Assembly: GCA_002386065.1 (NCBI GenBank)
Contig: DGES01000032.1
Location: forward strand, 8,852 to 39,399
Direction: 5' to 3'
Length of the DNA stretch: 30,548 nucleotides
From: Firmicutes bacterium UBA3920
GTDB taxonomy: Bacteria > Bacillota > Clostridia > Caldicoprobacterales > Xylanivirgaceae
Part shown: positions 1 through 6,422 of the stretch, piece by piece
Numbering within the stretch: the stretch's first letter is position 1
How the letters are laid out: the number at the start of each line of letters is the position of its first letter
Translations under genes and position numbers: made by a program
The notes under the pieces: generated by a model
The model's database searches: none
Seen by the model: only the letters and a program-made list of their open reading frames with translations
Told to the model about the DNA's origin: nothing

Positions 1-43
1 CGTATATAATATAATACGTATATATGAGTAATCTCTCCTTTTA

Positions 44-661
44 TTATAGCATTCTTATAACACCTATTACTTTACCAAGTATTACAACATCTTTAGTGAT
101 TATAGGTTCCATATACTTATTACGTGGTTGTAAACGAATAAAATCTTTCTCTTTATAAAAAGATTTTACAGTGGCTTCATTTTCTATAAGTGCAACTACT
201 ATATCTCCATTTTCTGCTGTATGTTGTTGTCGTACAATTATGAAATCACCATCTAAAATACCGGCTTCTATCATGCTGTCACCTTTTATAGACAACATAA
301 AACATTTACTATTTCCCACATAATCAACAGGTATGGGGAACGTATCTTCTATGTTTTCTACAGCAAGTATAGGCTTACCTGCTGTAACATTGCCTAATAT
401 GGGGATATTTACTAATTCTTTATCAGATATAAACATTATATCATCTAGTACTTCAATGGCTCTTGGTTTAGTAGGGTCACGTCTTATATAACCTTTTTTT
501 TCTAATCTTTCAAGATGACCGTGAACAGTTGATGTGGATTTCAGACCAACTGCATCACATATCTCCCTCACAGATGGAGGATACCCTTTGGTTCGAAGTT
601 CGCTTTTTATAAAATCAAGTATAGCTTTTTGATTTTTACTCAAATTTTTATCATTAAACAA
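44..661 (-). CDS. lexA: LexA, SOS response repressor
   Basis: LexA represses the DNA-damage regulon and cleaves itself when stimulated by RecA filaments. The N-terminal winged helix-turn-helix is visible (GYPPSVREI, then STSTVHGHLERL). The C-terminal S24 peptidase half has the Ala-Gly cleavage site in LGNVTAGKP (about residues 97-98 counted from the upstream GTG), the catalytic Ser in IKGDSM (about 132) and the catalytic Lys in EATVKSF (about 169), so the protein should be self-cleaving. The reading frame opens at a GTG at 670, but a GGGG ribosome-binding site lies 8 bases before a TTG at 661 and nothing suitable precedes the GTG, so I chose the TTG (205 residues, the usual length). It has its own promoter and LexA box, so it is autoregulated. 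The recombinase gene lies immediately upstream on the same strand. Confidence 0.96.
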   Translation of the reverse strand: MFNDKNLSKNQKAILDFIKSELRTKGYPPSVREICDAVGLKSTSTVHGHLERLEKKGYIRRDPTKPRAIEVLDDIMFISDKELVNIPILGNVTAGKPILAVENIEDTFPIPVDYVGNSKCFMLSIKGDSMIEAGILDGDFIIVRQQHTAENGDIVVALIENEATVKSFYKEKDFIRLQPRNKYMEPIITKDVVILGKVIGVIRML

Positions 662-702
662 GGTACACACCCCATTTTATATTATATTTTAAATTTAAAC
701 AA

Positions 703-731
703 ATTATATCATATATTGTCGGACGGATCAA
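703..731 (-). promoter_or_regulatory. lexA SigA-type promoter
   Basis: Minus-strand -35 TTGATC (726-731), 17-bp spacer, -10 TATAAT (703-708). The start point would be near 696, about 35 bases before the TTG start codon. The -35 overlaps the LexA box, as expected for autorepression. Confidence 0.8.
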
Positions 732-742
732 ACATATGTTCG
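729..742 (-). promoter_or_regulatory. LexA box (SOS operator) of lexA
   Basis: The minus strand reads CGAACATATGTTTG, which fits the Gram-positive LexA box (CGAAC, four bases, GTTYG/C). It overlaps the -35 hexamer of the lexA promoter, so bound LexA would block RNA polymerase. Confidence 0.9.
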
Positions 743-769
743 CTTGTAATATAAAATGGGTTATATTTG

Positions 770-1825
770 CTAATCATCTCTAAGTGTTATGGAACGTGCT
801 GCTCGTCTACGTTTATCGTCGCTTATTGCAGCATAGTGTTTTTTAGTGGTATTTACATCTTTATGTCCTAACACATCAGCAACTAGATAAATATCACCTG
901 TCTTTCGATACAGATTTGTTCCGAAAGTACTGCGAAGTTTATGAGGGGAGATATTTTTTAAAGGTGTAATATGGGCAGTGTATTTTTTTACTAAATTTTG
1001 TACTGCACGGGTACTTATTCTTCGACGCTGAAGAGAAAGAAAGAGCGCATCTTCATGACCAGGTAATGGTTCTATATTTTTTCTTTCTTCTAAATATTCC
1101 AATAGGGTAGTCCTAACTTCGTCATTAAAGTATAAAATTTCTTTATTACCACCTTTTCTAGTTATTTTAAAACCATTTACATCAAAATCTAAATCAGAAA
1201 TATTGAGACCAACGCACTCACTTATTCTTATACCAGTCCCAAGAAATAACATTAACATAGCAAGATCGCGACTTCTATTATATTTATGATAGCGTTTTTG
1301 TGTTTCAGTTAATCCTTCACCAGAGTCCACCATATCCAAAAGTTTTGCAATCTCATCAACTTCCAGCCTGATTATGGGTTTTTCATGTATTTTAGGCAAA
1401 TCTACTAAAGAAGCTACATTTTGTTCTATCTTTCCTTTTTTATAAAAGTATGAAAGTAGAGAACGTATTGTGGAAAGTTTACGGGATTTACCACATTCTC
1501 TGTTTGAATATTCCATATTATCATCTGTCTTATAGAAAGAGATATGATGTAGAAACATCTCAATATGGGTCATGGTAATAGAATTAAGTTGTTCTAAAGT
1601 AAAATCAGCGGGGGAGATATCCTTAAATTCATCTATGTGTTTTGTTAGATAGTTGAAAAAAATTCTTAAATCATAGGCGTAGTTAAGTCTAGTTAGAATA
1701 GAAGAATTATGTTCGATACCTCTAAAATATTCTTCACAGAAAGGTGGTAAGTCTTTTAAAACATTGCGCAGACGTAATATGTTTTTATTATATCGTTCAG
1801 TGTAAAAATCTTTTTTTTGATTCAT
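770..1825 (-). CDS. Tyrosine recombinase, XerC/XerD-like
   Basis: Site-specific recombinase of the phage-integrase (tyrosine) family, about 351 residues. The N-terminal half is a SAM-like core-binding domain (for example the segment around SILTRLNYAYDLRIFFNYL). The catalytic half has all expected residues: Arg in LGTGIRISE, Lys in ITRKGGNKE, His-x-x-Arg in SPHKLRSTFGT, His in VLGHKDVNTT and Tyr in KKHYAAI. A GTG at 1834 would overlap the ribosome-binding site AAGGAG (1834-1839), so I chose the ATG at 1825, 8 bases downstream of it. It lies directly upstream of lexA with no phage or transposon genes nearby, so it is probably a chromosomal Xer-type enzyme. Whether it is the dimer-resolving XerC/D or a paralogue cannot be told from this window; it is somewhat longer than a typical XerD of about 300 residues. 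Confidence 0.9.
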   Translation of the reverse strand: MNQKKDFYTERYNKNILRLRNVLKDLPPFCEEYFRGIEHNSSILTRLNYAYDLRIFFNYLTKHIDEFKDISPADFTLEQLNSITMTHIEMFLHHISFYKTDDNMEYSNRECGKSRKLSTIRSLLSYFYKKGKIEQNVASLVDLPKIHEKPIIRLEVDEIAKLLDMVDSGEGLTETQKRYHKYNRSRDLAMLMLFLGTGIRISECVGLNISDLDFDVNGFKITRKGGNKEILYFNDEVRTTLLEYLEERKNIEPLPGHEDALFLSLQRRRISTRAVQNLVKKYTAHITPLKNISPHKLRSTFGTNLYRKTGDIYLVADVLGHKDVNTTKKHYAAISDDKRRRAARSITLRDD

Positions 1826-1848
1826 AAAGGACACTCCTTAGTCAGATG

Positions 1849-1867
1849 ATACTTTTATTAAAAGTAT
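1849..1867. repeat. 19-bp palindrome at the recombinase promoter
   Basis: ATACTTTT (1849-1856) and AAAAGTAT (1860-1867) form a perfect inverted repeat around three bases. It overlaps the proposed -10 and start point of the recombinase gene, which is where an operator would lie. No regulator is identified. Confidence 0.55.
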
Positions 1868-1891
1868 ATCATATAATAAAAAATATATCAT
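1863..1891 (-). promoter_or_regulatory. Probable promoter of the tyrosine recombinase gene
   Basis: Minus-strand -10 TATACT (1863-1868) with an extended TGA just upstream, 17-bp spacer, and a weak -35 ATGATA (1886-1891). The 10-mer TATATCATAT occurs at 1865-1874 and 1884-1893 and again at the lexA -10 (705-714), but this is A+T-rich sequence. Confidence 0.5.
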
Positions 1892-2012
1892 ATTTTCGTA
1901 AAGCTAAAAAAGACATGATGCATGGTATCATAAAAATTTATTTCTAACTCGTATTATATATATTATTAGATAGCTTAAAAAATAAAATAAAATAAAATAA
2001 AAATAGAAGGGG

Positions 2013-2093
2013 GTACTTAAAAATCAGCTTATTAATAACCCTTCATACTATTCGCAAAATAACAGTTTTAAGAATAGTATGATTTAGAAGTAC
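2013..2093. repeat. Nested inverted repeat downstream of proC-rnhA
   Basis: Inner arms CATACTATTC (2044-2053) and GAATAGTATG (2072-2081) are perfect, with an 18-base loop. Outer arms GTACTT..AAAT (2013-2024) and ATTT..AAGTAC (2082-2093) match at 10 of 12 positions and stack directly on the inner stem on one side. On the minus strand it is followed by a C- and then T-rich tract, so it may be the 3' end structure of the proC-rnhA transcript, although the U-tract is not immediate. Confidence 0.5.
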
Positions 2094-2149
2094 TTTTTAG
2101 CTAAAATATTATCTGTTTTATTAATATTTAATATTGATAATCATATCTG

Positions 2150-2593
2150 CTAATCATCAATATTCTCTTGAATAGCCTTCTTGGCTAAAGCATCACAACG
2201 ATTATTTTTTTCATTACTACTATGTCCTTTTACCTTTATCCATTGTACTTTATGTCTATCACATAATTCAATCAATCTCTTCCATAAATCTTGATTTTGT
2301 ACAGGAGTTTTTGATGAGGTTTGCCAATTATTAGCTTGCCATTTATCTATCCAGCTCTTTTGAAAAGCATTATATACATATGCACTGTCTATATAGATTT
2401 GGACACTACAAGGCTCTTTTAAAGCCTCTAATGCCTTTATAGGTGCTAATAACTCCATTCTATTATTAGTCGTATTATCTTCGAATCCATATATTTCTTT
2501 TTCTACATTTTTATAAGACAAAATTGCAGCCCAGCCTCCAGGTCCTGGATTGCCGCTACATGCACCATCTGTATAGATTATAACCTCTTTCAT
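2150..2593 (-). CDS. rnhA: Ribonuclease HI
   Basis: RNase HI cuts the RNA strand of RNA-DNA hybrids, removing primers and R-loops. The four catalytic carboxylates are visible: Asp in YTDGACSGNPGPGG, Glu in NNRMELLA, Asp in YIDSAYV and Asp in NNRCDALAKKA. From the ATG at 2593 it has 147 residues, normal for the family; the frame is open 10 codons further upstream but that part lies inside proC. The ATG overlaps the proC TGA stop (ATGA), so the two genes are probably translationally coupled. RNase HI is often absent or replaced by HII/HIII in Firmicutes, but all active-site residues are present here. Confidence 0.95.
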   Translation of the reverse strand: MKEVIIYTDGACSGNPGPGGWAAILSYKNVEKEIYGFEDNTTNNRMELLAPIKALEALKEPCSVQIYIDSAYVYNAFQKSWIDKWQANNWQTSSKTPVQNQDLWKRLIELCDRHKVQWIKVKGHSSNEKNNRCDALAKKAIQENIDD

Positions 2594-3402
2594 TTTGATA
2601 ATTCCTCTCCTCTTTGTGTGCATACTTTTACGGCTTCAATGATAGATGCTCTAAAATTATGTTTTTCAAGTGCATAAACTGCCTCTATAGTAGTTCCTCC
2701 AGGAGAACATACCATATCTTTGAGTTCGCCTGGGTGGGTTTTAGTTTCCATATACATTTTAGCTGCGCCTATCAAAGTTTGTGCTGCCATACGGTATGCT
2801 TGTTCACGAGATAATCCCATAAGAACGCCACCATCAGCTAGTGCTTCTATAAACATAAAAACATAGGCAGGTCCACTTCCACTAACTCCTGTGACAGCGT
2901 TTATAAGACTTTCATCAATCAATTCTATTTCTCCAAGACATGATAATAGATTTTTTACATATTTAAAAATATTGCTATTTATTTTTTTGTTTGGACACAT
3001 AGCTATTACTCCCTCCCCTATTAACGCAGGAGTATTCGGCATTATTCTTATTATGTTTTTTTCTTCATCTAAAATTTTATAGATATAATCGGTAGATATG
3101 CCTGCAGCCATAGATATCAACACATGATTATCCGTAATATCATTTTTTATTTCATCTAATATTATAGGATATATATGAGGCTTTACTGCTAAAAATATAA
3201 TTTTAGCTTTCTTAAGAATCTCCACATTATTATCTAAGGCTATAATATTAAATTTTTTTTTGATTTTATTAAGTTTATCAATATCTATATCATGTACATA
3301 TATATCTTTAGGATTGATGCCTTCTTTAATTAAGCCTGTTATTATAGCTGTTGCCATATTTCCTGCTCCTATAAATCCAATCTTATTAAAATCAGAATTC
3401 AT
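2590..3402 (-). CDS. proC: Pyrroline-5-carboxylate reductase
   Basis: ProC makes L-proline from 1-pyrroline-5-carboxylate using NAD(P)H, the last step of proline synthesis. The N-terminal Rossmann nucleotide-binding motif is GFIGAGNMATAII (residues about 8-20). The C-terminal dimerisation domain has the family signature region VSGSGPAYVFMFIEALADGG. Length is 270 residues, normal. The ATG at 3402 follows the ribosome-binding site AGGAGAGG with 8 bases spacing. It is first in a two-gene unit with rnhA and diverges from the tRNA-Trp gene. Confidence 0.96.
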   Translation of the reverse strand: MNSDFNKIGFIGAGNMATAIITGLIKEGINPKDIYVHDIDIDKLNKIKKKFNIIALDNNVEILKKAKIIFLAVKPHIYPIILDEIKNDITDNHVLISMAAGISTDYIYKILDEEKNIIRIMPNTPALIGEGVIAMCPNKKINSNIFKYVKNLLSCLGEIELIDESLINAVTGVSGSGPAYVFMFIEALADGGVLMGLSREQAYRMAAQTLIGAAKMYMETKTHPGELKDMVCSPGGTTIEAVYALEKHNFRASIIEAVKVCTQRGEELSK

Positions 3403-3455
3403 ATTTATTTCCTCTCCTTTTTATTATTTTTGAATTGATAGCCTAACATTAAAAC

Positions 3456-3484
3456 TTGACATATTTTTAGTTTTATCTTATAAT
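3456..3484 (+). promoter_or_regulatory. tRNA-Trp promoter, full consensus
   Basis: TTGACA (3456-3461), 17-bp spacer, TATAAT (3479-3484): both hexamers match the SigA consensus exactly. The start point would be near 3491, about 16 bases before the mature tRNA. Confidence 0.92.
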
Positions 3485-3506
3485 ACTAATTGTCGCTAAG
3501 ACATGA

Positions 3507-3582
3507 AGGGGAGTAGCTCAATTGGTAGAGTAGTGGTCTCCAAAACCATTGGTTGCGGGTTCGAGTCCTGTCTCCCCTGCCA
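3507..3582 (+). tRNA. tRNA-Trp (anticodon CCA)
   Basis: A 76-base cloverleaf can be drawn. The acceptor stem AGGGGAG (3507-3513) pairs with CTCCCCT (3572-3578). The anticodon stem GTGGT/ACCAT encloses the loop CTCCAAA, giving anticodon CCA for the UGG codon. The T arm is GCGGG-TTCGAGT-CCTGT. The discriminator is G, as is typical of bacterial tRNA-Trp, and CCA is encoded (3580-3582). It is the only plus-strand gene in the window and stands alone between its own promoter and terminator. Confidence 0.96.
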
Positions 3583-3627
3583 AAAATGTGAATGGTATTA
3601 TTAAAACACCATTCACATTTTTTATTT
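3583..3627 (+). terminator. Terminator after tRNA-Trp, probably bidirectional
   Basis: A long stem AAAAATGTGAATGGT pairs with ACCATTCACATTTTT around an 11-base loop, followed by T-rich sequence on the plus strand. The minus strand also ends in a T run after the stem, so it can terminate transcripts from the aminotransferase gene as well. Confidence 0.9.
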
Positions 3628-3698
3628 TATTATTATATATAAACTCGCATACTTTTTCCAATTTATTTATCATTATTAATATTACTCTAAATAAAAAA

Positions 3699-4892
3699 TC
3701 ATTCTAATTTAGCTATAAATGCAGCAATACGTTCTATACCTTTATTAATATTATCGATAGATGTAGCATATGACAATCTTAAATATCCTTCTGCACCAAA
3801 AGCAACTCCTGGGACAGCGGCTACCATCTGATCTTCCAATAGAGCATCACAAAATGTTAGTGAATCTTTGATTATTGAGCCTTTGTATTTTGTACCTAAT
3901 ATATCTTTTATATTTACCATTATGTAAAATGCACCTTTAGGAACAATACAAGATAATCCAGGAATATTATTAATCTGCTCAACTAATATCTTTCTTCTAG
4001 TATTAAACATATCTACTGCATCGTTAATAGTCTGTTCAGCACATTCTAAAGCGGCTATACTTGCATATTGAGCAATTGAATTAGCGTTAGATGTAGAATG
4101 ACTTTGTATATTTTTCATAACAGCGATCACTTCTTCTTTTGCTGCAGCATATCCAATTCTCCATCCTGTCATAGCGTATGTCTTAGACATACCATTTATT
4201 ACAATGGTTAAAGCTTTGATATCATCTCCCAATGAAGCAATACTTACATGAGTCTCTCCATCGTATACTAATTTTTCATATATTTCATCTGATATGACAA
4301 AAATATTGTTTTCTACTACTACTTCTGCAATTTCGCTTAAAAGTTCTTTAGAATACACACATCCAGTTGGATTACCAGGACTGTTTATTATCAAAGCTTT
4401 TGTTTTTTTATTTATTAAAGATTTTAATTGCTCTATTTCAATTGAAAAATTATTTTCTTCACGAGTTTCTAAGAATACAGGTTTTCCTCCTCCTAATTTA
4501 ACCATCTCTGGATAGCTAACCCAATACGGTGATGGTATTATCACTTCATCTTCTGGATTTAAAATTGCCTGGAGTGCATTATAAATAGAATGTTTAGCAC
4601 CATTAGAGACCAATATCTGATTAGGATTGTAGGTCAATCCATTATCTCGTTGCAATTTTTGACATATAGCCTGTCTAAGTTCTAATATTCCCATAACAGG
4701 TGTATATCGAGTATAATGATTATCTAGAGCTTTTTTTGCTGCTTCAACAATTATATCTGGTGTGTTAAAATCTGGTTCACCAGCACCAAATCCTACAACA
4801 TCACAACCTTCAGCCTTCATTTTTTTTGCTTTTGCATCTATTTCTAGAGTGACAGAACTCTTAATTTCTAATGCTTTCTTTGACAATTCCAT
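3699..4892 (-). CDS. Pyridoxal-phosphate aminotransferase, aspartate aminotransferase type
   Basis: Fold-type I class I aminotransferase, 397 residues. Visible motifs are GFGAGEPDF (34-42), SNGAKHSIYNAL near 96 for the phosphate-binding region, INSPGNPTG (169-177), ISDEIYE (200-206) with the Asp that binds the pyridine nitrogen, and SKTYAMTGWRIGYA with the Schiff-base Lys at about 237. The pattern fits the thermophilic/Bacillus-type aspartate aminotransferases (AspB/AspC), which transfer the amino group between aspartate and 2-oxoglutarate. Substrate choice within the family (aspartate, prephenate, aromatic) is not certain from sequence alone. The ATG is preceded by AGGGG with 10 bases spacing. 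It probably has its own promoter (extended -10 at 4949-4954). Confidence 0.92.
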   Translation of the reverse strand: MELSKKALEIKSSVTLEIDAKAKKMKAEGCDVVGFGAGEPDFNTPDIIVEAAKKALDNHYTRYTPVMGILELRQAICQKLQRDNGLTYNPNQILVSNGAKHSIYNALQAILNPEDEVIIPSPYWVSYPEMVKLGGGKPVFLETREENNFSIEIEQLKSLINKKTKALIINSPGNPTGCVYSKELLSEIAEVVVENNIFVISDEIYEKLVYDGETHVSIASLGDDIKALTIVINGMSKTYAMTGWRIGYAAAKEEVIAVMKNIQSHSTSNANSIAQYASIAALECAEQTINDAVDMFNTRRKILVEQINNIPGLSCIVPKGAFYIMVNIKDILGTKYKGSIIKDSLTFCDALLEDQMVAAVPGVAFGAEGYLRLSYATSIDNINKGIERIAAFIAKLE

Positions 4893-4948
4893 TTTTCTAC
4901 AACCCCTTATTATGAAATTTTTAATGATATAGAAATCATTTAATGATA

Positions 4949-4954
4949 ATTATA
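4949..4954 (-). promoter_or_regulatory. Possible extended -10 promoter of the aminotransferase gene
   Basis: The minus strand reads TGG-TATAAT just downstream of the PHP gene stop codon. The -35 region is weak (TAGATT at 17 bp), so the promoter would rely on the extended -10. Confidence 0.45.
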
Positions 4955-4967
4955 CCACATACTGATA

Positions 4968-5798
4968 TTACAATCTATTGAATTTTTTATTTTTTAAGAG
5001 TTCAACATAAGTATAAGGGAGTCGTATATTTCCCATCGAAGGGACATCATCTATGAACTCGTCATGGAAATCACTTCCGCCAGTTGCAAGTAGATGATTT
5101 TGTCGACAAAGCTCCTCAAACAATTTTTCTTGTTCAGTTGTATGCTTTGGATGATATATCTCTATACCTTCTATATCCATCTTTATTATTTCTTTGACTA
5201 TGTTCATATTTTCAATCAAGCCAGGATGAGCCAATACAGGTATACCTTTATACTCTTTGATAAGTCTAATACATTCTTGTGGAGATAAAGTTTTCCTAGG
5301 GATATAAGCTGGACACCCATTACCAATATACCTATCAAAGGCTTCTGCTAAATTTTGAACAATTCCTTTTTCGATTAAAGCTCTTCCTATATGCGGCCTA
5401 GATATAGTGGCATCTTTTGCAATCTTTTTTACATATTCCACATCTAAATCTATGTCATAAAGCTTATTTAAATTATCAATCATTTTTTTTGCCCTTGCTG
5501 TTCTCTCCATCTGCAAAATATCTAATTGGGTTTGAAGAGATGATTGTTTATAGTCTATATAATATCCTAATATATGGATTTCATAGTTTCCCATACGTGC
5601 TCCTAACTCAATACCAGGTATAACTTCAATGCCTGTCTGTGTACCCTCTTTAATTGCAGATTCTATCCCATTTACTGTATCATGATCCGTTATAGCTATA
5701 GCCGATAGGAATATTTTTTTTGCCCATTTTACTATTTCTTCAGGAGACAATATGCCATCTGATGCTGTTGTGTGTATATGGAGATCTGCATATTTCAT
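4968..5798 (-). CDS. PHP-domain phosphoesterase (TrpH/YciV type)
   Basis: Polymerase-and-histidinol-phosphatase (PHP) family metal-dependent phosphoesterase, 276 residues. The metal-binding motifs appear in order: DLHIHTTASDG at the N-terminus, AITDHDTVNGI, IPGIELGA, HILGYYID, SRPHIGRAL, LAHPG and GGSDFHDE near the C-terminus. Characterised relatives act on short RNA ends or on 3',5'-nucleoside bisphosphates; which applies here is inference. An in-frame ATG 4 codons upstream (5810) is possible, but the ATG at 5798 has GGTGAT just before it and gives the usual N-terminus beginning two residues before the metal motif. It is followed by the aminotransferase gene after 75 bases. Confidence 0.88.
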   Translation of the reverse strand: MKYADLHIHTTASDGILSPEEIVKWAKKIFLSAIAITDHDTVNGIESAIKEGTQTGIEVIPGIELGARMGNYEIHILGYYIDYKQSSLQTQLDILQMERTARAKKMIDNLNKLYDIDLDVEYVKKIAKDATISRPHIGRALIEKGIVQNLAEAFDRYIGNGCPAYIPRKTLSPQECIRLIKEYKGIPVLAHPGLIENMNIVKEIIKMDIEGIEIYHPKHTTEQEKLFEELCRQNHLLATGGSDFHDEFIDDVPSMGNIRLPYTYVELLKNKKFNRL

Positions 5799-5893
5799 AT
5801 ATATCACCATCCATATATATTAATAACTCCTACCAATCAAATATAAATTATTACCATAATAATTACAATTATTCGATTATCCACTAATATTGA

Positions 5894-5928
5894 CAAAAAG
5901 AAAACGACCCACTTTTACAGAGTGGGTC
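5894..5928 (-). terminator. Terminator after spoVS copy 1
   Basis: GACCCACT and AGTGGGTC (5906-5913 and 5921-5928) form an 8-bp stem with a 7-base loop. On the minus strand it is followed by GTTTTCTTTTTG. It lies about 30 bases after the spoVS stop codon. Confidence 0.9.
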
Positions 5929-5958
5929 ATTCCCCCATAGAAATGTCATTACTTATTA

Positions 5959-6219
5959 CTACCGAGGTTCTACTATTATTCTTATAGCTGTTCGTTCTTC
6001 ATCATCAATCATTATATCTGTGAACGCAGGTATACATACTAAATCAATACCACTAGGTGCAACAAAGCCTCTTGCAATAGCTACTGCTTTTATAGCTTGA
6101 TTTATTGCACCTGCACCGATTGCTTGCATTTCAGCAGTCCCACATTCTCTTAATACGCCTGCTAAAGCTCCTGCCACAGAATTTGGGTTAGATGTTGATG
6201 CTACTTTTAATATGTCCAT
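5959..6219 (-). CDS. spoVS: Stage V sporulation protein S, copy 1
   Basis: SpoVS is a small Alba-like protein of about 86 residues whose loss in Bacillus subtilis blocks late spore formation; its molecular role is not settled. The full family sequence is present, including SNPNSVAGALAGVLR and the block AEMQAIGAGAINQAIKAVAI. This copy differs from copy 2 (7437-7697) at 10 of 86 positions by direct comparison, mostly at the N-terminus and near the C-terminus, and it carries a Cys at 26 where copy 2 has Arg. The ATG follows GAGGGGG. It has a SigH-type promoter and a long leader with a stable hairpin, and ends at a strong terminator, so it is a single-gene transcript. Confidence 0.95.
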   Translation of the reverse strand: MDILKVASTSNPNSVAGALAGVLRECGTAEMQAIGAGAINQAIKAVAIARGFVAPSGIDLVCIPAFTDIMIDDEERTAIRIIVEPR

Positions 6220-6260
6220 AATAAAAAATCCCCCTCGTCATGTTACAGTTTTTTTGTATT

Positions 6261-6317
6261 ACAGCTAACAATTCTCACTTTTAATCAAATTAAATGTCTT
6301 AAGAATTGCTAGCCTGT
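6261..6317 (-). repeat. Stable hairpin in the leader of spoVS copy 1
   Basis: On the minus-strand RNA, the arm 6317-6302 pairs with the arm 6275-6261 over 15 base pairs with one bulged G and a single G-U pair; the loop is 26 bases. The wobble would be an A-C mismatch on the plus strand, so the structure suits the spoVS transcript. No U-run follows, so it is not an intrinsic terminator. The leader of copy 2 has no such element. Confidence 0.7.
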
Positions 6318-6354
6318 TTAAAAGGATTATATTGTATTTACCCTATAATAATAT

Positions 6355-6384
6355 ATATTCTACATAAGTTCTAATAACTCCTTT
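6355..6384 (-). promoter_or_regulatory. SigH-type promoter of spoVS copy 1
   Basis: The minus strand reads AAAGGAGTT (6376-6384), 12 bases, then GTAGAATAT (6355-6363). This fits the SigH consensus RnAGGAwWW / RnnGAATww with one mismatch. Bacillus spoVS is SigH-dependent, which supports the call. Confidence 0.75.
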
Positions 6385-6422
6385 ATTTTTATGCTTAAAT
6401 ACAAATAAATAAAGAAAAATTA

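Larger units (their letters stand above)
671..760. repeat. 14-bp perfect inverted repeat around the lexA promoter and operator
   Basis: CCCATTTTATATTA at 671-684 is the exact reverse complement of 747-760. The arms enclose the whole lexA promoter and LexA box. The proximal arm includes three of the four G residues of the lexA ribosome-binding site. The distal arm lies upstream of the expected start point, so only RNA reading through from the recombinase gene would contain both arms. Confidence 0.85.
1826..2149. other. Gene-free stretch between rnhA and the recombinase gene
   Basis: I find no coding region, tRNA or LexA box here. It holds the recombinase promoter and palindrome, a run of TAAAA repeats (about 1977-2004), a nested inverted repeat (2013-2093), a 12-bp palindrome TTTTAGCTAAAA (2095-2106), and a weak inverted repeat AATATTGAT/ATCAATATT (2130-2138 and 2156-2164) overlapping the rnhA stop codon. 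Confidence 0.7.

Noticed and set aside
8..25. CGTAT...ATACG inverted repeat downstream of lexA
   Set aside because: Five-base arms in A+T-rich sequence at the window edge, without a T-run; not enough to call a terminator.
1977..2004. TAAAA short tandem repeat
   Set aside because: About five imperfect units in very A+T-rich DNA; no sign of function.
770..2149. Mobile element or prophage remnant around the tyrosine recombinase
   Set aside because: There are no excisionase, repressor or cargo genes, no direct-repeat att sites in the window, and the neighbours are core genes. The 10-bp inverted repeat at 2044-2081 has an 18-base spacer, too long for a Xer or integrase core site.
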